A DNA stretch of 64,000 nt. Origin: DATIUV01 sp049322755 (GTDB lineage Bacteria; Pseudomonadota; Gammaproteobacteria; Burkholderiales; UBA6910). Of the stretch, positions 57,828-64,000 are shown one piece after another; position 1 is the first letter of the stretch; the number at the start of each line of letters is the position of its first letter. Made by a program: the position numbers and the translations under genes. The stretch spans positions 124,001-188,000 of the forward strand of contig JBMOQX010000037.1 of assembly GCA_049322755.1 (NCBI GenBank). The letters run 5' to 3'. A model generated the notes under the pieces. The model did not search any database. It was not told the origin of the DNA and saw only the letters and a program-made list of their open reading frames with translations.

Positions 57828-59906
57828 ATGGCGATCAGCTCGCAAGCGACGTTCAACCAGACGCTGAAGAAGTATTACTCCTTCTATACCGGCGGCTTCA
57901 TCGCGTTCGTCATCGTCCTGGCGATCCTGGAGCAGCTGGGGGTTCCGAACCGGATCATCGGCTACATCTTCCTCTTCGCCACCATCGGCCTGTACGCGGG
58001 CATCGGCATCATGAGCCGGACCGCCGACGTGGCCGAGTACTACGTCGCCGGGCGCCGAGTTCCGGCGTTCTTCAACGGCATGGCCGTGGGCGCGGACTGG
58101 ATGTCGGCCGCGTCCTTCATCGGCATGGCCGGCAGCCTCTACCTGCTCGGCTATGACGGACTCGCGTTCATCATGGGCTGGACCGGAGGCTACGTGCTGG
58201 TGGCGCTGTTCCTGGCGCCCTTCCTGCGCAAGTTCGGCCAGTTCACGATTCCGGACTTTCTCGGCGCCCGCTACGGCGGCCATCTCCCGCGACTGATCGG
58301 CGTGTTTGCCGCGGTACTCTGCTCGTTCACCTACGTGGTGGCGCAGGTCATGGGCGTGGGCATCATTACCAGCCGCTTCACCGGCCTGGAGTTCGGGATC
58401 GGGGTGTTCGTCGGCCTCGGCGGCATTCTGGTGTGCTCGTTCCTCGGCGGCATGCGGGCGGTGACCTGGACCCAGGTGGCGCAGTACATCATCCTGATCA
58501 TCGCCTACCTGATCCCGCCGGTGTGGCTGGCGGCGAAGCAGACCGGGGTGCCGATTCCTCAGATCGTTTACGGGTACCAGCTGCAGAAGGTGACCGCGCT
58601 GGAAGACAAGATCATCGCCGATCCGAAGGAGCAGGAGGTCCGGGGCATCTTCAAGGCCAAGGCGGACGCGGCGACGACGGCGTTGAAGGACCCGGCCAAG
58701 GCGTTTGCCGACGGGCGCGCCGCTCTGGAGAAAAAGGTGGCCGATCTGAAGGCGGCCGGCGCTCCCCCGGACCAGCTCGCCGCGGCGGAAAAGGCGCTGG
58801 ACGCGTTCCCGAAGGACCAGGCGGCCGCCGTCGAGCAATGGAAAAAGGACGCGAAACTCTCAGCCCGCGCGGCTCCGCTCAAGCGGCACGCGGAAATCTT
58901 CGGTCCCGCCGGGGAACCCACCAATAACAAGGCCCGCCTCAATTTCCTGGCACTGATTTTCTGCCTCATGGTGGGCACGGCCGCGCTGCCGCACATCCTG
59001 ATGCGTTACTACACGACGCCCAGTGTGCGCGAAGCGCGAATATCGGTGTTCTGGTCGCTGTTGTTCATCTTCCTGCTCTACTTCACGGCGCCCGCCCTCG
59101 CGGTACTGGTGAAATTCGAGATCTACAACAACTTTGTGGGAACGGGTTTCGCCTCGCTGCCGAAGTGGGTGGAACTGTGGCGGCAAGTGGATCCGGCACT
59201 CCTGTCGGTGGCCGACTGGAACGGTGACGGCATCGTGCAACGAGCGGAGATCGCCATCGGCGGCGACATCGTCGTGCTGGCAACGCCGGAGATCGCGGGA
59301 CTGCCCTACGTGATCTCGGGCCTGGTGGCGGCCGGCGGTTTGGCGGCGGCGCTCTCCACCGCCGACGGCCTGCTGCTCACCATCGCCAACGCGCTGTCCC
59401 ACGACGTCTACTACAAGGTCATCGACCCGAATGCGCCCACGACCCGGCGTCTGACGGTGGCGAAAACCCTGCTGCTGATCGTGGCGTTGTGCGCGGCCTA
59501 CGTGGCGGGCCAGAAGCCTGCGGACATCCTGTTCCTGGTGGGCGCGGCGTTCTCGTTCGCGGCGGCGTCGTTCTTCCCGGCGCTGGTGTGCGGGGTGTTC
59601 TGGAAGCGGGCAAGCAAGGCTGGCGCCGTTCTCGGCATGGTTTTAGGACTTGGCGTTTGCTTCTACTACATGGCCACCACCCAGCCCTGGCTGCGCGGCG
59701 TGTTTGGCGTCACCGGCCCGATTGCGGACTACACCTGGTTCGGCATCGCGCCGATTTCCGCCGGCATTTTCGGGATTCCTGCGGGATTCCTGGGCGTCAT
59801 CATCGGCAGCCTGCTGTTCCCCAACACCAACAAGGAAGTGATGGAGCTGGTGGACCACGTTCGCTACCCGAGCCTGACCGGGGACATCGACACGCGCGCC
59901 ACCTGA
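57828..59906 (+). CDS. cation/acetate-type sodium:solute symporter, large subunit
   Basis: A 692-residue SLC5-family transporter. I start at ATG 57828 (MAISSQATFNQTLKKYYSFY). About 13 membrane helices are seen, with EYYVAGRRVPAFFNGMAVGA, TVPDFLGARYGG-like TIPDFLGARYGG and ALSTADGLLLTIANALSHD. A ~110-residue soluble, Ala/Lys-rich insert (about 250-360) splits the membrane part, which is typical of the VC_2705 subfamily. A perfect EF-hand-type loop DWNGDGIVQRAE lies at about 464-475. It is related to ActP, but substrate specificity is inferred from this and from acs nearby. Confidence 0.9.
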   Translation: MAISSQATFNQTLKKYYSFYTGGFIAFVIVLAILEQLGVPNRIIGYIFLFATIGLYAGIGIMSRTADVAEYYVAGRRVPAFFNGMAVGADWMSAASFIGMAGSLYLLGYDGLAFIMGWTGGYVLVALFLAPFLRKFGQFTIPDFLGARYGGHLPRLIGVFAAVLCSFTYVVAQVMGVGIITSRFTGLEFGIGVFVGLGGILVCSFLGGMRAVTWTQVAQYIILIIAYLIPPVWLAAKQTGVPIPQIVYGYQLQKVTALEDKIIADPKEQEVRGIFKAKADAATTALKDPAKAFADGRAALEKKVADLKAAGAPPDQLAAAEKALDAFPKDQAAAVEQWKKDAKLSARAAPLKRHAEIFGPAGEPTNNKARLNFLALIFCLMVGTAALPHILMRYYTTPSVREARISVFWSLLFIFLLYFTAPALAVLVKFEIYNNFVGTGFASLPKWVELWRQVDPALLSVADWNGDGIVQRAEIAIGGDIVVLATPEIAGLPYVISGLVAAGGLAAALSTADGLLLTIANALSHDVYYKVIDPNAPTTRRLTVAKTLLLIVALCAAYVAGQKPADILFLVGAAFSFAAASFFPALVCGVFWKRASKAGAVLGMVLGLGVCFYYMATTQPWLRGVFGVTGPIADYTWFGIAPISAGIFGIPAGFLGVIIGSLLFPNTNKEVMELVDHVRYPSLTGDIDTRAT

Positions 59907-59930
59907 TCCCAGGGACGCAGCAGTAATCGA

Positions 59931-59957
59931 AAAGGCCCGCGAAAGCGGGCCTTTTTT
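59931..59957 (+). terminator. intrinsic terminator of the symporter operon
   Basis: Perfect 7-bp stem GGCCCGC/GCGGGCC with GAAA tetraloop (59934-59951) followed by six T (59952-59957). On the other strand the preceding AAAA gives a weaker terminator for the convergent TPR gene. Confidence 0.93.
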
Positions 59958-60044
59958 GTCCTGCACGCCAGATTGGAAGGCGCGCGATAGGGGTGTGAAC
60001 GTCCAACGCCGCCGGGGACGATCGGTGAGCGTTCCCGGCATTCT

Positions 60045-60635
60045 CTACACGCGAAGGTCCTTGACCAAGTGCGCGAGATCGGCCCGCTCCGCGTCGCGGA
60101 TCAGCTGCCGGGTCATGATGGGATCGAAGCGGAACAGGTGCATCACCACCTCTTTCACCTTGTCCGGGTTGTGGCTGTGGTGGTGCGCCATGCCGAGCGC
60201 GTACCAGGCATGGGGATTCATCGGCTGAAGCTCCGCGGCCTGCTGCAAGGCCTTGACCGCTTCCGCGTGGCGTCCCAGCGCCGCGTAGCACATTCCCAGT
60301 CCGTACCATGCGCGATCCAGCGTTGGCTTCAACTGCACGGCGCGCTCAAGCGCCTCCACCGCCGGCTCGTGCCGCCCCAGCTTCTCGCGCACGAATCCCA
60401 GGTTGAACTGGACGTTGGCGTCGTCGGGATTGATCCCCGCCGAGCGCTCGAAGAACGGGACCGCCTCGGCGTAACGTTCGCGCCTCGCCATCAGGTGGCC
60501 GAGCGCGTTGATGGCCTGGATCGAGCGCGGCTCGTACGTGAGCGCCATCCGGTACGCCCGTTCGGCCTCGTCATAGCGCTTGAAGTTCTCGAAAAAACGC
60601 CCCCGCAGGTAGTGCCGGGTCGACTCGAAGTCCAT
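60045..60635 (-). CDS. TPR-repeat protein
   Basis: A 196-residue, probably cytosolic protein made of about four to five tetratricopeptide repeats from residue ~20 to ~160. Clear copies are YDEAERAYRMALTYEPRS, YAEAVPFFERSAGINPDD, HEPAVEALERAVQLKPTL and HAEAVKALQQAAELQPMN. No signal peptide or catalytic domain is seen. TPRs usually mediate protein binding. Its partner is unknown. It is monocistronic, convergent with the symporter operon and divergent from the next membrane protein gene. Confidence 0.9.
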   Translation of the reverse strand: MDFESTRHYLRGRFFENFKRYDEAERAYRMALTYEPRSIQAINALGHLMARRERYAEAVPFFERSAGINPDDANVQFNLGFVREKLGRHEPAVEALERAVQLKPTLDRAWYGLGMCYAALGRHAEAVKALQQAAELQPMNPHAWYALGMAHHHSHNPDKVKEVVMHLFRFDPIMTRQLIRDAERADLAHLVKDLRV

Positions 60636-60769
60636 TGCGGAGTCCGCCTCGCTTCAGGAGCCTGAATTTTGGACGCTGCACCGCGTCACCGCAAGCGGCG
60701 TCGCCCGCCTCGCCGGTTCAGCCGCGGGGATCCCTGTGCTATTCTTCGAGGCGTTTCCGGTCATCACCG

Positions 60770-61120
60770 ATGCTCCAATTCGCCTCCACCCTCAAGCTGC
60801 TCTGCGAAGTCGTCGGCCTCTGCCTCATCGGCCAGGGCATTCTTTACCTGCTCGCCGGCGCGAGCCGGGAGAAGAACCTTCCCTACAAGATGCTGCGCAC
60901 CGTCACCTCGCCCATCATGAAGGCGCTCAGGGTGGTCACGCCGAGATTCGTCCTCGACCAGCATCTCGGGCTGGTGGCCTTCCTGGTGATCTTCCTGGTG
61001 TGGTACTGGGCCGGAAACACCAAGCTGCGCCTGTGTCTGACCGAGCACCAGCAGGACCCGCTGTGCGCCTCGATGCTGCAGAAGTATTCCGAGCGCCGGC
61101 AGCAACCGCCCGGACAATAG
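60770..61120 (+). CDS. small integral membrane protein of unknown function
   Basis: A 116-residue protein with two predicted membrane helices (about 5-28, LLCEVVGLCLIGQGILYLLAG, and 68-85, LGLVAFLVIFLVWYW) and a conserved-looking central part (PYKMLRTVTSPIMKALRVVT, PRFVLDQH). The C-terminal tail has two cysteines. I start at ATG 60770, because upstream codons of the frame are low-complexity. I do not recognise a named family. It is followed 80 bp later by tRNA-Ser, which has its own promoter. Confidence 0.75.
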   Translation: MLQFASTLKLLCEVVGLCLIGQGILYLLAGASREKNLPYKMLRTVTSPIMKALRVVTPRFVLDQHLGLVAFLVIFLVWYWAGNTKLRLCLTEHQQDPLCASMLQKYSERRQQPPGQ

Positions 61121-61130
61121 CCGGGCGCCT

Positions 61131-61159
61131 TTGACAGCGGGCGCGTTCTCGATTAATTT
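61131..61159 (+). promoter_or_regulatory. candidate promoter of tRNA-Ser
   Basis: A perfect consensus -35 TTGACA (61131-61136), a 17-bp spacer and TAATTT (61154-61159; TTAATT with a 16-bp spacer also fits) lie 41 bp before the tRNA. The -35 is the best in the window. Confidence 0.6.
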
Positions 61160-61200
61160 CGCGGTCTTCACTGGCCCGCCGGCCTCGCGCCGGGCCAACC

Positions 61201-61291
61201 GGAGAGATGGCCGAGCGGTCTAAGGCGCACGCCTGGAGAGCGTGTACACGTTAACAGCGTGTCGTGGGTTCGAATCCCACTCTCTCCGCCA
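61201..61291 (+). tRNA. tRNA-Ser (anticodon GGA)
   Basis: The acceptor stem GGAGAGA pairs with TCTCTCC, followed by G and an encoded CCA (61289-61291). The anticodon stem CACGC/GCGTG (61228-61232 / 61240-61244) encloses loop CTGGAGA with anticodon GGA (61235-61237), reading TCC and TCT. A long variable arm (about 61245-61262) and the T-loop GGTTCGAATCC confirm a type II serine tRNA of 91 nt with CCA. It is a single tRNA gene. Confidence 0.97.
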
Positions 61292-61303
61292 CAAACGAAA
61301 TGC

Positions 61304-61318
61304 CCCTCGACGAGAGGG
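61304..61318. terminator. weak hairpin between tRNA-Ser and prpE
   Basis: CCCTC-GACGA-GAGGG lies in the 39-bp gap between the convergent tRNA and prpE. On the minus strand, a T-rich stretch (CATTTCGTTTG) follows, so it may end prpE transcripts. On the plus strand no T tract is seen. Confidence 0.35.
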
Positions 61319-61330
61319 CGCCCTCGCCCG

Positions 61331-63232
61331 CTAGGCCCGCGCAGCCACTGCCCCCTTGATCTGCTCGATGCCCGCCGGGTCGTCGAGGGTGGTCAGATCC
61401 CCGGGGTCGCGTCCCTCGGCGATCGCCTGGATGCTCCGCCGCAGCACTTTGCCGGAGCGGGTTTTCGGCAGCAGCGACACGAAATGCACGCGCGAGGGCC
61501 GCCCGATGGCGCCCAGCTGGCTGTCCACTACGCCCATCACTTCCTTCTCCAGCGCCGCCTTGGCCTCGGGCGTGGCGATCCGCGCCGGATCCTTCACCAC
61601 TGCGAACGCCAGCGGCATCTGGCCCTTGAGCTGATCGGCAACCCCCACCACCGCCACCTCGGCAATCGCCGGGTGGGAACTCACCGCCTCTTCGATCTCC
61701 CGGGTTCCCAGGCGGTGACCGGCGACGTTGATCACGTCGTCGGTGCGGCCGAGGATGAAGAAATAACCGTCCTGGTCCCGCACCCCCCAGTCGAACGTGG
61801 TGTAGACCAGGCGATCCGGGAAGCTGGAAAAATAGGTGCTGACGAAGCGGTCGTCCTGACCCCACACGGTGGTCATGCAACCCGGCGGCAACGGCGGCAT
61901 GACGCAGACCACGCCCTTCTCCCCGGTACCCACCTCCTCGCCGCTCTGCTCGTGCAGCAGGCGCACGTCGTAGCCATAACACGGGAAGCTGGGGCTGCCG
62001 TTCTTGAGCGGCGTTTTCTCCACCCCGGGAACGCTGGTGAGCAGCGCCCAGCCGGTTTCGGTCTGCCAGTAGTGGTCGATGACCGGCACGCCCAGGGCGT
62101 CGGTGATCCACGCCGCGGTGGGCTCGTCCAGCGGCTCGCCAGCGAGAAACAGGTGGCGCAACGACGACAGGTCGTACTTCTTCAGGTACGCCGGATCCTG
62201 CTTCTTCAACACCCGGATCGCGGTTGGCGCGCTGAACATCACCGTGACCTTGTGGTCCTGGACGATTCTCCACCAGATGCCCGGATCGGGGCGGATCGGC
62301 ACGCCCTCGTACACCACGGTGGCCATGCCGTGCAGCAGCGGCCCGTAGACGATGTAGGAGTGGCCCACCACCCAGCCGATATCGGAGGTGGCGAAGTACG
62401 TTTCGCCGGGGTTGCCGCAGTAGATCCACTTCATGCTGGAGGCCAGCGCCACCGCGTAGCCGCCGGTGTCGCGCTGCACGCCCTTGGGCTTGCCGGTGGT
62501 GCCCGAGGTGTACAGGATGTACGACGGTTCGCTGGATTCGAGCCACACCACTGGCACCTCCGCGTCCAGGTGCCGCTCGCGCAGCGCCGCGTAGTCGAGG
62601 TCGCGCGCCTCCACCCAGTTCATGTTCGGGTCGAGGCCGCGTTTCACCAGCAGCACCTTGTCGGGCGGCGTCCTGGAAAGCCGGATCGACTCGTCCACCA
62701 GGTGCTTGTAGGGGATGGCCTTGCCGGCGCGCATGCCGGCGTCGGCGGTCACCATGACCTTCGGCCGCGCGTCGTCGATGCGGCTGGCGAGGCTGTGGGC
62801 GGCGAAGCCGCCGAACACCACCGAGTGGATCGCGCCGATGCGAACCGTCGCCAGCATCGCGAAGATCGCCTCCGGGATCATGGGCATGTAGATCAGCACC
62901 CGATCGCCCTTGCCGACGCCGAGGCTCTGCAGCACCGCGGCAAAGCGGCTGACCTCGCGGTGCAGCTCGCGGAACGAATACGTTTTCTGCTGCCCGGTTT
63001 CGGTGGAGATGTAGATCAGCGCCTTGTCGTCCGCCCGCTCCCGCAGGTGACGGTCCACCGCGTTGTGGCAGAGGTTGGTCTCGCCCCCGACGAACCAGCG
63101 GGCGAACGGAGGACGGCTGTAATCCAGCACCCGGTCGAACGGCTTGTGCCAGTCGATGCGCTTTGCCTCTTCCGCCCAGAACGCTTCCGGTTGCTCCACC
63201 GACCGGCGGTGAAACTCCTTGTAGGTCGTCAT
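61331..63232 (-). CDS. prpE: propionyl-CoA synthetase (acyl-CoA synthetase, PrpE type)
   Basis: PrpE activates propionate (and often acetate or acrylate) to the CoA ester through an acyl-AMP. The 633-residue protein starts at ATG 63232 with GGAGG upstream. It shows the PrpE N-terminus YKEFHRRSVEQPEAFWAEEA, the P-loop YTSGTTGKPKGV, SDIGWVVGHSYIVYGPLLHG, DHYWQTETGW, and the C-terminal lysine loop PKTRSGKVLRRSIQAIAEG. It has about 40% of positions shared by eye with acs in the window but a different N-terminus and pocket. It lies 59 bp after the acuI-like gene, so it is probably an operon with it. Confidence 0.93.
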   Translation of the reverse strand: MTTYKEFHRRSVEQPEAFWAEEAKRIDWHKPFDRVLDYSRPPFARWFVGGETNLCHNAVDRHLRERADDKALIYISTETGQQKTYSFRELHREVSRFAAVLQSLGVGKGDRVLIYMPMIPEAIFAMLATVRIGAIHSVVFGGFAAHSLASRIDDARPKVMVTADAGMRAGKAIPYKHLVDESIRLSRTPPDKVLLVKRGLDPNMNWVEARDLDYAALRERHLDAEVPVVWLESSEPSYILYTSGTTGKPKGVQRDTGGYAVALASSMKWIYCGNPGETYFATSDIGWVVGHSYIVYGPLLHGMATVVYEGVPIRPDPGIWWRIVQDHKVTVMFSAPTAIRVLKKQDPAYLKKYDLSSLRHLFLAGEPLDEPTAAWITDALGVPVIDHYWQTETGWALLTSVPGVEKTPLKNGSPSFPCYGYDVRLLHEQSGEEVGTGEKGVVCVMPPLPPGCMTTVWGQDDRFVSTYFSSFPDRLVYTTFDWGVRDQDGYFFILGRTDDVINVAGHRLGTREIEEAVSSHPAIAEVAVVGVADQLKGQMPLAFAVVKDPARIATPEAKAALEKEVMGVVDSQLGAIGRPSRVHFVSLLPKTRSGKVLRRSIQAIAEGRDPGDLTTLDDPAGIEQIKGAVAARA

Positions 63233-63291
63233 CGTCCTCCCTCCTGTGGTTGTGCGAAGCCGCGCGCCGTTCCCGCCGGCGCATCGGCGGA

Positions 63292-64000
63292 TCAGATGTC
63301 CCCTGCCACCTTCACCACGGTGCGGCCGCGAGCGCCGGCGGCAATGAAGGCGTCGAATGCGCCGGGGAGTTCCCGGAGCGTTATCACCCGGGTCACCTCG
63401 GCCAGGTGCGGCGGCCGCAAATCGCCGCCCAGCCGCTCCCAGATCGTCCGCCGCAGCGCCATCGGTGTATAGCCGGAATCCACGCCCAGCAGCCGCACGC
63501 CGCGCAGGATGAACGGGAACACCGTCGTGTGCAGCTCGATGCCGGCCGCGTTGCCGATGCTGGCGATGACGCCGTTCTGATCCATGGTGCGCGTGAGCCA
63601 CGCCAGCGGCTCGCCGCCCAGGGAATCCACCGCGCCGGCCCACAGCGGTTTCTCCAGGGGGCGGTTGCCCATCTGCAGGCTCTGACGGTCGACGATTTCG
63701 GCGGCGCCGAGCGTCTTGAGGTAGTCGTGCTCGCCGGACTTGCCGGTGATGGCGCTAACCGCGTACCCGCGCATCGAGAGCATGTCGATCGCGAGGCTGG
63801 CGACACCGCCGGTCGCCCCGTTGACCGCCACTTTGCCGCGCTCGGGGCGCAGGTCGTTTTGCTCCATCAGATGGATACCCAGCGCGGCGGTGTATCCGGC
63901 CGTGCCCAGCGCCATGGCGTCCTTCAGCGTCAGCCCGGCCGGCAGCGGCACCACCCAGGCACCGGGCACTCGAACGCAGCCCGCGTAGCCGCCATCGTGG
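63292..64000 (-). CDS. acuI: AcuI/YhdH-type acryloyl-CoA reductase (runs off right edge)
   Basis: The C-terminal ~235 residues of a zinc-independent medium-chain dehydrogenase/reductase. The frame is open to the window edge. Motifs are GGYAGCVRVPGAWVVPLPAG (family GGYAQ...LP), AMALGTAGYTAALGIHLMEQ, VNGATGGVASLAIDMLSMRGY (NADPH-binding GATGGVGS-type), and LGGEPLAWLTRTMDQNGVIA. AcuI reduces acryloyl-CoA to propionyl-CoA with NADPH, detoxifying acrylate in 3-hydroxypropionate or DMSP catabolism. Next to prpE this supports a propionate/acrylate function. Its N-terminus and start are outside the window. Confidence 0.88.
   Translation of the reverse strand, partial: HDGGYAGCVRVPGAWVVPLPAGLTLKDAMALGTAGYTAALGIHLMEQNDLRPERGKVAVNGATGGVASLAIDMLSMRGYAVSAITGKSGEHDYLKTLGAAEIVDRQSLQMGNRPLEKPLWAGAVDSLGGEPLAWLTRTMDQNGVIASIGNAAGIELHTTVFPFILRGVRLLGVDSGYTPMALRRTIWERLGGDLRPPHLAEVTRVITLRELPGAFDAFIAAGARGRTVVKVAGDI

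Overview
The window is a continuous, densely packed piece of a high-GC proteobacterial chromosome, most likely from a betaproteobacterium outside the classic Burkholderia group (Rhodocyclales or Nitrosomonadales type). The main evidence is gene order: pyrG-kdsA-eno; rpsB-tsf-pyrH-frr-uppS-cdsA-dxr-rseP-bamA-skp-lpxD-fabZ-lpxA-lpxB-rnhB; smc-zipA-ligA; dapC-dapD-pilU-dapE-prmB; and ffs-dnaX-ybaB-recR. The outer-membrane genes (lpx, bamA) show a Gram-negative envelope. I saw no insertion sequences, phage genes, CRISPR arrays or rRNA genes. One tRNA (Ser-GGA) and one 4.5S SRP RNA are present.

Layout. 1-6.9 kb: start of eno, kdsA and pyrG (minus), a Crp/Fnr regulator, and the divergent PEP synthase / PEP synthase regulator pair (ppsA/ppsR). 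6.9-22.6 kb: one long minus-strand block for translation (rpsB, tsf, frr), UMP kinase, isoprenoid and phospholipid precursors (dxr, uppS, cdsA), envelope assembly (rseP, bamA, skp), lipid A (lpxD, fabZ, lpxA, lpxB), rnhB, a CopD-like membrane protein and a SpoU-type RNA methyltransferase. 22.8-26.2 kb: map and glnD on the plus strand. 26.3-28.5 kb: a minus-strand purine/methylthio salvage group (MTI phosphorylase, hypoxanthine phosphoribosyltransferase) with a peptide deformylase and a DsrE-like protein. 28.6-36.2 kb: smc-zipA-ligA-galU. 36.4-42.2 kb: queF, then the lysine/peptidoglycan genes dapC, dapD and dapE with pilU and prmB. 42.2-45.9 kb: rluB, recR, ybaB, dnaX and the SRP RNA on the minus strand.

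The most interesting part is 46-64 kb, which is built around short-chain acyl-CoA metabolism. It holds acetyl-CoA synthetase, a metallo-beta-lactamase-fold hydrolase, and a signalling cluster: a small membrane protein, an SLC5 transporter-STAC-histidine kinase of the CrbS/MxtR type, a lone receiver, a degenerate histidine kinase fused to a DEDDh exonuclease, and a cNMP-binding/CBS/DUF294 nucleotidyltransferase. An OmpR-type response regulator and a two-subunit sodium:solute (acetate-type) symporter follow. After a TPR protein, a small membrane protein and tRNA-Ser come propionyl-CoA synthetase (prpE) and an AcuI/YhdH acryloyl-CoA reductase that runs off the right edge.

The strongest candidates for new biology are the pseudokinase-exonuclease plus nucleotidyltransferase pair inside the acetate cluster, the GTAAG direct repeats and perfect palindrome in front of the symporter operon, and a 70-bp AT-rich island inside the smc coding sequence. 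Most other genes are ordinary housekeeping genes. The many very long antisense reading frames are shadows caused by GC-biased third codon positions.
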